From NCBI RefSeq assembly GCF_049276915.1, contig NZ_JBASXK010000170.1:1-64000 (forward strand): a DNA stretch of 64,000 nt. The letters are read 5' to 3'. The stretch is from Aestuariivita sp049276915. Lineage in GTDB: Bacteria > Pseudomonadota > Alphaproteobacteria > Rhodobacterales > Rhodobacteraceae. Shown here piece by piece: positions 33,898-40,910 of this stretch. Each line of letters begins with the position of its first letter. The first letter of the stretch is position 1. The position numbers were made by a program, and so were the translations under genes. The notes beneath the pieces are model-generated. The model was not told where the DNA came from, ran no database searches, and was given only the letters and a program-made list of their open reading frames with translations.

Positions 33898-34788
33898 ATG
33901 CGCTGGCCCCCTCCGCCCGATTGGCCAAACCGCGATCTGTCGCGGCAGGTCATGTGCAAGCCCCACCGCTGGCATGTTCAGGAAGACGGCACCGGTCCGA
34001 CGCTGATCCTGATCCACGGTGCCGGCGGTTCGGTGCATTCCTTCCGCGACCTGCTGCCCATTCTGGCGCGTGATTTCCACGTCGTTGCCATCGACCTGCC
34101 CGGGCAGGGTCTGACTCAGCTGGGCGCCCGCCATCGCTGCGGGCTAGAGCAAATGGCAACCGACCTGATCAGCCTGATCCGGCAGCAAGGCTGGCATCCA
34201 AAGGCCCTGATCGGACATTCGGCGGGCGGCGCGCTGGCCTTGCGTGTCTCTCAGCAGCTGAAACCCACCCCGGCGATTGTCGGGATCAACCCCGCACTGG
34301 GTCATTTCGAAGGCGTGGCGGGCGTCCTGTTCCCGGTCATGGCCAAACTGCTGGCGCTGACGCCCGGGGTCGCGGGGTTCTTTTCGCGCAGCGCGGCGAA
34401 TCCGGCGCGGGTGCGCAACCTGATCGAGACAACAGGCACAACGTTGCCCGAGGAGGGTCTGGCGCTTTATCGTCGACTGGTGGCGGATCGCGGTCATGTG
34501 GACGCAACCTTGCTGATGATGGCGCAATGGTCTCTGGATGATCTGCTGGCTGATCTGCAGAGTGTCAGGGCACCGGCCCTGTTTCTGGCTGGCGACAAGG
34601 ACGAGGCCGTTCCCCCCTCGATCCCGGAAGCGGCCGCGCGGCGCATGCCGAATGCCCACGTGGTGCATTTGCCCGGCCTTGGACATCTGGCGCATGAGGA
34701 AGCGCCCGAACTGATAGCCGGTCACATCACGGCCTTTCTGGGCAAGTTGCCGTCTCGGATACGGCTGGTCGAGAGACCGCAGGACTGA
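33898..34788 (+). CDS. bchO: BchO, Mg-chelatase-associated alpha/beta hydrolase
   Basis: 296 aa alpha/beta-hydrolase-fold protein conserved next to bchID in purple bacteria. The nucleophile elbow GHSAGG lies in ALIGHSAGGALALRV, the oxyanion region is LIHGAGGSVHSFRD, and the acid/His end is GDKDEAVPPS and PGLGHLAHEE. The start at 33898 (MRWPPPPDW) is 4 bp after the bchD stop; the longer ORF upstream overlaps bchD out of frame. Its biochemical role is not settled in the literature. It is the last photosynthesis gene in the window. Confidence 0.9.
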   Translation: MRWPPPPDWPNRDLSRQVMCKPHRWHVQEDGTGPTLILIHGAGGSVHSFRDLLPILARDFHVVAIDLPGQGLTQLGARHRCGLEQMATDLISLIRQQGWHPKALIGHSAGGALALRVSQQLKPTPAIVGINPALGHFEGVAGVLFPVMAKLLALTPGVAGFFSRSAANPARVRNLIETTGTTLPEEGLALYRRLVADRGHVDATLLMMAQWSLDDLLADLQSVRAPALFLAGDKDEAVPPSIPEAAARRMPNAHVVHLPGLGHLAHEEAPELIAGHITAFLGKLPSRIRLVERPQD

Positions 34789-34834
34789 GCCTGGCCCACT
34801 TGCCTTAATCACGCAAAAGGCGCATGCCTTGCGC

Positions 34835-35776
34835 ATGGCAGAAAACTTAACTTCGCATCGACCTGGACTGGCAATCGGGCTGAAACTGGCGGCGGTTTTC
34901 GTCTTTGTTGTCATGTCCGGAATCGTCAAATCCACGGCGGAAGAGGTCCCGCCGGGACAGGCGGTCTTCTTTCGCTCGTTCTTCGCGATTCCCGTCATTC
35001 TGGTCTGGCTGGCGATGCGCCGCGAGCTGCGCCAGGGGCTGATCACCCGCAAGCCCGGTTATCACGTTCTGCGCGGGATTCTGGGCACCACGGCGATGGG
35101 ACTTACCTTTACCGGCCTTGGCCTGCTTCCACTGCCCGAAGTCACGGCGATCGGCTTTGCAACGCCCATCTTCACCGTGATTCTGGCGGCGATCTTCCTG
35201 GGCGAGCAGATCCGCATGGTGCGCGTTTCGGCCGTCGTTCTGGGGCTTGTCGGTGTGATCATCATGCTCTGGCCGCGATTGACCGGAACCGGTGATCTGC
35301 AGGATGGTGCCACCCTTGGCGCGCTGGCCATTCTGATCGCCACTCTGATGCGCTCCGTTGTGCAGATCCACGTGCGCCGGATGGTCGAAACGGAACATAC
35401 CGCGGCCATCGTGTTCTATTTTTCCCTCACCGCGGCGGCCCTGTCGCTGCTGACCGCACCCTTTGGTTGGGTCAAGCCGGATGCTCAGACCGTCATGCTG
35501 TTGATCAGCACCGGATTTCTGGGCGGTTTGGCACAGATCCTGATCACCTCGTCCTATCGCTTTGGCGGGGCATCGATGCTGGCCCCGTATGATTACGCCT
35601 CGATGATCTTTGCGGTTCTGATCGGCTATGTCTGGTTCAACGAATTGCCGACACTCGTCATGCTGATCGGTGCCGCGCTGGTGATCGCGGGCGGCGCTCT
35701 GGTGATCTGGCGCGAGCGGCAACTGGGCATGGATCGCACCAAGGTCCGGGCGGTCAGCGACCCCAAGAGCGGCTAG
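34835..35776 (+). CDS. DMT superfamily permease (EamA family)
   Basis: 313 aa with about ten hydrophobic segments in two EamA halves, the form of drug/metabolite exporters. It begins AENLTSHRPGLAIGLKLAAVFVFVVMSGIVKS; the second EamA half starts near ATLGALAILIATLMRS. The ATG at 34835 is preferred to a TTG two codons upstream. The gene is 46 bp after bchO, and readthrough is possible, but there is no evidence of a phototrophy role. Confidence 0.85.
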   Translation: MAENLTSHRPGLAIGLKLAAVFVFVVMSGIVKSTAEEVPPGQAVFFRSFFAIPVILVWLAMRRELRQGLITRKPGYHVLRGILGTTAMGLTFTGLGLLPLPEVTAIGFATPIFTVILAAIFLGEQIRMVRVSAVVLGLVGVIIMLWPRLTGTGDLQDGATLGALAILIATLMRSVVQIHVRRMVETEHTAAIVFYFSLTAAALSLLTAPFGWVKPDAQTVMLLISTGFLGGLAQILITSSYRFGGASMLAPYDYASMIFAVLIGYVWFNELPTLVMLIGAALVIAGGALVIWRERQLGMDRTKVRAVSDPKSG

Positions 35777-35834
35777 GGCTTTACCATGCACCACGGACAG
35801 TTACTGTGCGCACAGCCAGCTATCGGAGGCACCC

Positions 35835-36434
35835 ATGTCTGACCCACAGTCCCACAAAGTGAAGATGAAAGAGCTGCAGGCCAGTCAGCGCGCCAAGATC
35901 GCCGAGGCCACCGACCCCGGACGGGGCCTGGTTCTGGTGCATACAGGCAATGGCAAGGGCAAATCATCTTCGGCCTTTGGCGTGATCATCCGCGCCCTGG
36001 GCTGGAAACACAGCGTGGGCGTGGTGCAGTTCATCAAGGGCACCTGGGTCACGGGCGAACGGCAGTTCTTTGAGCGGTTGGGCGAGGTGACCTGGCACAC
36101 CATGGGCGACGGGTTCACCTGGAATACGCAGGACATGGATCGCGACATCGCCTCGGCCAGAGCCGCCTTCGAAAAGGCCTGCGAGATGATGTCCAGCGGT
36201 GCCTTCGACCTGATCGTGCTGGACGAGATCAATATCGCACTGCGGTATGATTATTTGGATGTCGAGGCGGTGCTGGAGGGGTTGAAGGCCCGCTCGAACC
36301 GCACCAGCGTGATCCTGACAGGGCGCGACGCCAAGCCGGAGATCTGCGACTATGCCGATCTGGTTACCGAGATGACCGAGGTCAAGCACCCCTATGCCGC
36401 CGGTATCAAGGCCCAGCGCGGGGTGGATTTCTGA
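35835..36434 (+). CDS. cobO: cob(I)yrinic acid a,c-diamide adenosyltransferase
   Basis: 199 aa CobA/CobO-type ATP:corrinoid adenosyltransferase forming the cobalt-adenosyl bond in B12 synthesis and salvage. The P-loop is TGNGKGKSSSAFG (about residues 38-50) and the conserved LIVLDEINIALRYDYLD is at about 128-144. It has a GGAGG site before the ATG. Adenosylcobalamin and related cobamides are cofactors of BchE and ligands of AerR/PpaA-type light regulators, a possible reason for its position near bch genes, but adjacency alone is weak evidence. Confidence 0.95.
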   Translation: MSDPQSHKVKMKELQASQRAKIAEATDPGRGLVLVHTGNGKGKSSSAFGVIIRALGWKHSVGVVQFIKGTWVTGERQFFERLGEVTWHTMGDGFTWNTQDMDRDIASARAAFEKACEMMSSGAFDLIVLDEINIALRYDYLDVEAVLEGLKARSNRTSVILTGRDAKPEICDYADLVTEMTEVKHPYAAGIKAQRGVDF

Positions 36435-36483
36435 ACACCGGCATGGCGGATCGCGCCGGGATGCCCGTTAGATCAGGCGGGCT

Positions 36484-36520
36484 CCACGCCGCCTGCCCAT
36501 CGCGGGAACAAGCGGCGTGG
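36484..36520. terminator. hairpin between convergent cobO and ilvE
   Basis: Perfect 9-bp stem CCACGCCGC (36484-36492) / GCGGCGTGG (36512-36520) with a 19-nt loop in the 100-bp gap between two convergent stops. No T-run on either side; a bidirectional or factor-assisted terminator is inferred from position. Confidence 0.45.
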
Positions 36521-36534
36521 TCCATCGTCATGGC

Positions 36535-37401
36535 TCAGAGACGTACCAGCTTTTCATAGCTTTCGGCGACATCGCGGGTCAGCGCGCCGACCTCGAAGTT
36601 ATAGTCTCCGATCTGGCCCACGGGCGTGACCTCGGCGGCGGTGCCGGTCAGCCAGCATTGCTCGAAGCTTTCCAGTTCTTCGGGCATGATGTGGCGTTCA
36701 TGGACCTGGATCTGGCGGTCTTTCAGCATGCCGATCACCGTCTGGCGCGTGATGCCGTTGAGAAAGCAATCCGGGGTCGGCGTGTGCACTTCGCCATCCT
36801 TGACGAAGAAGATGTTCGCGCCGGTCGCCTCGGCCACATAGCCGCGATAGTCAAACATCATCGCATCCGCGCAGCCTTTGGCTTCGGCGGCATGTTTGGA
36901 CATGGTGCAGATCATGTACAGACCCGCCGCCTTGGCATGGCTGGGAATGGTTTCCGGACTGGGGCGTTTCCATTTCGAGATGTCCAGCTTGGCACCCTTG
37001 AATTTCGAGTCCCCGTAATAGGCGCCCCACTCCCAGGCGGCGATGGCCATGCGAACCGGGTTGCGGGCAGAGGCGACACCCATGTCTTCGCCTGCTCCCC
37101 GCCACGCAACGGCGCGCACATAAGCGTCAGACAGGCCGGACGCCTTCATGACTTCGGCCTTGGCCGCTTCGATCTCATCCACCGAATAGGGGATCTCGAA
37201 ATCGATCATCTCGGCCGAGCGGCGCAGGCGCTCGGAATGTTCGCGGCTCTTGAAGATCTTGCCGTTATAGGCGCGCTCACCCTCGAACACCGAGCTTGCA
37301 TAATGCATTGCATGCGTCAGGATGTGGACATTCGCATCGCGCCAGTCGATCAGCTTGCCGTCCATCCAGATCTGGCCATCACGGTCGTCATAACTCGCCA
37401 T
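36535..37401 (-). CDS. ilvE: branched-chain amino acid aminotransferase
   Basis: 288 aa fold-type IV PLP enzyme. The motif EATGANIFFVKDGEVHTPTPDCFLNGITRQTVIG is the signature of the class, and the PLP lysine is expected in the TIPSHAKAAGLYMICTMSKHAA region. The start MASYDDRDGQIWMDGKLIDWRDA at 37401 has a good ribosome-binding site (GGAGAATATAAA before the ATG). Upstream in-frame codons to 37590 run through the petP control region and are rejected. Catalyses the last step of Val, Leu and Ile synthesis. Confidence 0.93.
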   Translation of the reverse strand: MASYDDRDGQIWMDGKLIDWRDANVHILTHAMHYASSVFEGERAYNGKIFKSREHSERLRRSAEMIDFEIPYSVDEIEAAKAEVMKASGLSDAYVRAVAWRGAGEDMGVASARNPVRMAIAAWEWGAYYGDSKFKGAKLDISKWKRPSPETIPSHAKAAGLYMICTMSKHAAEAKGCADAMMFDYRGYVAEATGANIFFVKDGEVHTPTPDCFLNGITRQTVIGMLKDRQIQVHERHIMPEELESFEQCWLTGTAAEVTPVGQIGDYNFEVGALTRDVAESYEKLVRL

Positions 37402-37470
37402 TTTATATTCTCCTGCACATCCATGTGCGTTTTCATATGTTGCGCACTTGCGTCCGATCCGGACATATTC

Positions 37471-37559
37471 TTGCGCCAAAACTGCGATTCGATACCTTTT
37501 CACTGTTGGAATGTCAACAAGGCTGACGTAAGCTTGGCGCAATGACGGACAGTGAAAAG
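37471..37559. promoter_or_regulatory. ilvE/petP divergent region with interlocked inverted repeats
   Basis: Two perfect inverted repeats alternate: TTGCGCCAA (37471-37479) with TTGGCGCAA (37534-37542), and CTTTTCACTGT (37496-37506) with ACAGTGAAAAG (37549-37559). The order is A-B-A'-B', so they would form a pseudoknot in RNA, not a nested stem. The last arm ends 11 bp before the petP ATG. They could be operator half-sites for the MarR protein or a 5'-UTR structure. Confidence 0.55.
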
Positions 37560-37570
37560 TAGAGAGGGTT

Positions 37571-38080
37571 ATGTCAGAGGGACGCAGCACTCAGGCCTAT
37601 ATGGGCGAAAGCCTTCTTTTCCTGACCGACGAGCAACTCAGGCAGGGAATCGAGGCGATGTTCTTTGCCTATCGCGGCTTTACCGCGGATCCCGATCGTA
37701 TCCTGTCCGAGAAAGGCTATGGGCGCGCGCATCATCGCGCCATTCACTTCATCAACCGCGCGCCGGGCACAACAGTGAACAATCTGCTGTCGATTCTGGG
37801 CGTGACCAAGCAATCCCTGAACCGGGTGCTGCGCACCCTGATCGAGGACGGGCTTGTGGAAAGCCGCGTCGGCAAATCAGACAAGCGCGAACGTCATCTG
37901 CATCTGACAGAGGATGGTCAGGAGCTGGAATCGCAATTGTCCGATGCCCAGCGCGCCCGCATGCGCGCGGCATACCGAGACGCAGGGCCCGAAGCCGTTG
38001 CCGGGTTCCGCCAGGTGCTGGAGGCGATGATGGAAGTGGATTTGCGCAGAACCTTCGTTCGCCTCAGGGACGCCGGATGA
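37571..38080 (+). CDS. petP: MarR family transcriptional regulator (PetP-like)
   Basis: 169 aa winged-helix regulator. The DNA-binding region is FINRAPGTTVNNLLSILGVTKQSLNRVLRTLIEDGLVESRVGKSDKRERHLHLTEDG, with the wing in SDKRERHLHLT. A MarR-type gene overlapping an OmpR-type response regulator by 4 bp is the layout of petP-petR in R. capsulatus, where both influence cytochrome bc1 expression and growth. The symbol rests on that synteny plus family, not on an alignment. It is divergent from ilvE. Confidence 0.75.
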   Translation: MSEGRSTQAYMGESLLFLTDEQLRQGIEAMFFAYRGFTADPDRILSEKGYGRAHHRAIHFINRAPGTTVNNLLSILGVTKQSLNRVLRTLIEDGLVESRVGKSDKRERHLHLTEDGQELESQLSDAQRARMRAAYRDAGPEAVAGFRQVLEAMMEVDLRRTFVRLRDAG

Positions 38081-38781
38081 TGCGCGAACTGGATGCCCAT
38101 CTGCTGATTGTCGATGACGACGAGCGTATTCGCGATCTGCTGAAGAAATTCCTGATGCGCAACGGGTTTCTGGTAACCGCGGCGCGGGACGCCGAACATG
38201 CGCGCCGTGTCTTGTTGGGGCTGGATTTCGACATGATCATCATGGATGTGATGATGCCGGGCGAGGATGGCGTGTCGCTGACCCGCGCGCTGCGCGAGAC
38301 CCATACGACCCCGATCCTGCTGCTGACCGCCAAGGGCGAGACCGAGCATCGCATCGCCGGGCTTGAAGCCGGGGCGGATGACTATCTGTCCAAACCGTTC
38401 GAGCCCAAGGAACTGCTGTTGCGCATCAACGCGATCCTGCGGCGCATGCCGGAAACACCGACGGAAAACACCACTCCCAAGATCCTGCATCTTGGCCCGA
38501 TCCGCTATGACATCGAACGCGCTGAGATGTGGCGCGGTGACGATATCGTGCGCCTCACGGCGACCGAAAGCCAGTTGATGAAGATCTTTTCGGCCCGCCC
38601 CGGCGAGGCCGTGACGCGCAACAAGCTGGTCGAGGATCTGGGCCGTGATCGCGGGCAGGCGCAGGAACGCGCCGTGGATGTTCAGATCACCCGCCTGCGG
38701 CGCAAGATCGAAGACAACCCCAAGCAACCCCGTTATCTTCAGACGGTGCGGGGCGCGGGATATATGCTGTCTCCGGATTGA
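38077..38781 (+). CDS. petR: OmpR family response regulator (PetR-like)
   Basis: 234 aa with an N-terminal receiver domain (phospho-acceptor Asp in DMIIMDVMMPGEDG, early acidic pair VDDDERIRD, Lys in YLSKPFEPKELL) and a C-terminal OmpR winged helix (EAVTRNKLVEDLGRDRGQAQERAVDVQITRLRRKIEDNPKQPRYLQTVRGAGYML). No histidine kinase is adjacent. It overlaps the MarR gene by 4 bp. PetR of R. capsulatus is likewise encoded without an adjacent kinase. Confidence 0.8.
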   Translation: MMRELDAHLLIVDDDERIRDLLKKFLMRNGFLVTAARDAEHARRVLLGLDFDMIIMDVMMPGEDGVSLTRALRETHTTPILLLTAKGETEHRIAGLEAGADDYLSKPFEPKELLLRINAILRRMPETPTENTTPKILHLGPIRYDIERAEMWRGDDIVRLTATESQLMKIFSARPGEAVTRNKLVEDLGRDRGQAQERAVDVQITRLRRKIEDNPKQPRYLQTVRGAGYMLSPD

Positions 38782-38813
38782 TCGGATCCGTGCCGGTGTC
38801 GGGCGTGGGATTG

Positions 38814-38840
38814 GGGTATTTGTGACCAGAAAGAAGCGGG
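38814..38840 (+). repeat. short intergenic repeat, type A copy 2
   Basis: A 27-bp element starting GGGTATTTGTGACCAGAA and ending AAGCGGG, one mismatch from the copy at 9535-9561 in the opposite orientation. It lies between the response regulator stop and the deacetylase start, and its 3' purine tract abuts the ribosome-binding region. Confidence 0.6.
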
Positions 38841-38849
38841 GGTGTCTTG

Positions 38850-39776
38850 ATGAAAACAGCGCTGATTACACATGTCGATTGCCTCGGCCATGTGACGCCT
38901 GAAGGCCACCCCGAGCGCGTTGCGCGGCTTGAGCATGTTCTGCATGCGCTGGACGGGCTGGATCTGACGCGGGTGACAGCCCCTTTGGCGCGCGATACGG
39001 ATCTGGCGCGCGTGCATCCGCAAAGCCATATCGCGGATATCCGGGGGCGGGCTCCGGATGAGGGCCATCATCAGATCGATGCAGATACCTGGATGTCGCC
39101 CGGGTCGCTGCAGGCAGCCCTGCGCGCGGCGGGCGGGGCGATCAAGGCTGTCGACATGGTGCTGGGGGGCGAGGCGACCAATGCATTTGCCGCGATACGT
39201 CCGCCGGGACATCACGCCGAGCGGCAAACAGCCATGGGGTTTTGCCTGTTCGGCAATGCGGCTCTGGCGGCTAGACATGCGCTTGACGTGCATGGCCTGG
39301 AGCGCGTGGCGATCGTCGATTTCGATGTGCATCACGGCAATGGCACGCAGGATCTGTTGTGGGATGAGCCCCGCGCCCTGGTCATCACCAGCCAGCAGAT
39401 GCCGCTTTGGCCGTGGTCGGGCAACCCGTCGGAAACCGGGGCGCATGGCAATGTGCTGAACATCGCGCTGCCTCCGGAGAGCGATGGGACCAAGATGCGC
39501 TTTGAATACACCAGGCAGGTGTTCCCGCGCCTGCGCGCGTTCGGGCCGGAGCTGATCATCATCTCGGCCGGGTTTGACGCGCATATGGATGACCCGCTTG
39601 CGCAGTTGAACTGGGAAACCGATGATTTTGCCTGGGTCACCGCAGAGCTGTGCGCCCTGGCCGCTGAACTGTGTCAGGGGCGGGTGGTGTCGACACTGGA
39701 AGGCGGCTATGATCTGAAGGCCCTGTCCGACAGCGCCCGGGCGCATGTACAAGAACTGATGAAGGCCGCGACATGA
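38850..39776 (+). CDS. histone deacetylase family protein (second paralogue)
   Basis: 308 aa zinc-dependent deacetylase-fold protein, better conserved than the copy at 2200. It shows RPPGHHAERQTAMGFCLFGNAALAARHAL, VDFDVHHGNGTQDLL and a C-terminal LEGGYDLKALSDS, the metal and Tyr/Gly motifs of class II-like bacterial deacetylases. The ATG at 38850 is preferred over a TTG one codon earlier. It overlaps xseB by 4 bp and so heads the deacetylase-xseB-ispA-dxs operon, a common arrangement in alphaproteobacteria. Confidence 0.9.
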   Translation: MKTALITHVDCLGHVTPEGHPERVARLEHVLHALDGLDLTRVTAPLARDTDLARVHPQSHIADIRGRAPDEGHHQIDADTWMSPGSLQAALRAAGGAIKAVDMVLGGEATNAFAAIRPPGHHAERQTAMGFCLFGNAALAARHALDVHGLERVAIVDFDVHHGNGTQDLLWDEPRALVITSQQMPLWPWSGNPSETGAHGNVLNIALPPESDGTKMRFEYTRQVFPRLRAFGPELIIISAGFDAHMDDPLAQLNWETDDFAWVTAELCALAAELCQGRVVSTLEGGYDLKALSDSARAHVQELMKAAT

Positions 39777-40015
39777 GCGAAACCCCTGTATCCGAAATGA
39801 CATTTGAAAACGCCATGCGCGAGCTGGAATCCGTTGTGGATCAACTGGAGCGGGGCGACGTGGCTCTGGATGCGTCCATCGCCTTGTATGAGCGGGGCGC
39901 GGCCTTGAAGAAGCGCTGCGAGGATGAGTTGAAGCGCGCCGAGGAAAAGGTTGCTGCGATTACCCTGGATGGGGATGGCTCTGTGACCGGGACCAAGCCT
40001 GTCGAAGGGCTTTAG
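39773..40015 (+). CDS. xseB: exodeoxyribonuclease VII small subunit
   Basis: 80 aa helical protein with the family block MTFENAMRELESVVDQLERGDVALDASIALYERGAALKKRCEDEL. It binds XseA (not in this window) to form exonuclease VII. It overlaps the deacetylase gene by 4 bp and precedes ispA by 4 bp. Confidence 0.95.
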   Translation: MSETPVSEMTFENAMRELESVVDQLERGDVALDASIALYERGAALKKRCEDELKRAEEKVAAITLDGDGSVTGTKPVEGL

Positions 40016-40019
40016 CCCG

Positions 40020-40886
40020 ATGTTCGATAGCCGGCTGAAGCAGGCCGCCGCCGAGATCCAGGCGCATTTCGATCTGGTGCTGTCGGCCTTTGAGGATTCG
40101 CCCGTGGCCCATGGCATGGCCTATGCCACGCAAGGGGGCAAGCGGTTGCGCGGGTTTCTGGTGCTGGAAGGCGCGCGGCTGCACGGGGTAACGTCTGAGC
40201 GCGCGCTGTGGCCCGCCACCGCGATCGAGGCGCTACATGCCTATAGCCTGGTCCATGACGATCTGCCCTGCATGGATGATGATGACATGCGGCGCGGTCG
40301 CCCGACAGTTCACATGAAATGGGACGAGGCCACGGCGGTTCTGGTGGGCGATGCGCTTCAGACGCTGGCCTTTGAATTGGTGACCCGCCCGGAGGCGGGA
40401 TCGGGCGATGTGCGCGCCGACCTGGCCCTGAGCCTTGCGCGCGCCAGCGGTGTCGAGGGTATGGTGCTGGGCCAGGCTCTGGATATCGCGGCCGAGACCG
40501 CGGATGTGCCGCTTACGCTGGAGCAGATCACCCGGCTGCAGGCCGGCAAGACCGGTGCCCTGATCGAATGGTCCGCACAGGCCGGTGCCCGGCTGGTCGG
40601 CGCGGATCCGGCGGCATTGGGGGCCTATGCCAAAGCCCTGGGTCTGGCGTTTCAGATCGCCGATGACATCCTTGATATCGAGGGCGATGCCGAAACCGTC
40701 GGCAAGGCCGTGGGCAAGGATGCCGATGCTGGCAAGGCCACCTTTGTGTCGTTGCTGGGGCTGGACGGGGCGAAACGCCGCGCCAGCGATCTGGTGACGC
40801 AGGCCTGTGATGCATTAACTGTTTACGGTGAAGAGGCGGAAACCTTGCGAGACGCTGCGCGTTTCGTTATCTCCCGCCGGAATTGA
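40020..40886 (+). CDS. ispA: farnesyl/geranyl diphosphate synthase
   Basis: 288 aa prenyltransferase. First Asp-rich motif DDLPCMDDDDMRRGRP and second ADDILDIEGD are both intact. In the xseB-ispA-dxs order it is the housekeeping FPP synthase for quinones and undecaprenol and the C15 source for GGPP. It is related to but distinct from crtE at 23617. Confidence 0.94.
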   Translation: MFDSRLKQAAAEIQAHFDLVLSAFEDSPVAHGMAYATQGGKRLRGFLVLEGARLHGVTSERALWPATAIEALHAYSLVHDDLPCMDDDDMRRGRPTVHMKWDEATAVLVGDALQTLAFELVTRPEAGSGDVRADLALSLARASGVEGMVLGQALDIAAETADVPLTLEQITRLQAGKTGALIEWSAQAGARLVGADPAALGAYAKALGLAFQIADDILDIEGDAETVGKAVGKDADAGKATFVSLLGLDGAKRRASDLVTQACDALTVYGEEAETLRDAARFVISRRN

Positions 40887-40910
40887 AGCCACGCCCCAGA
40901 AGGAGGCGTT

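Noticed and set aside
34789..35834. Treating EamA and cobO as part of the photosynthesis cluster
   Set aside because: Neither is a known phototrophy gene and there is no PpsR box nearby; adjacency alone is not enough.
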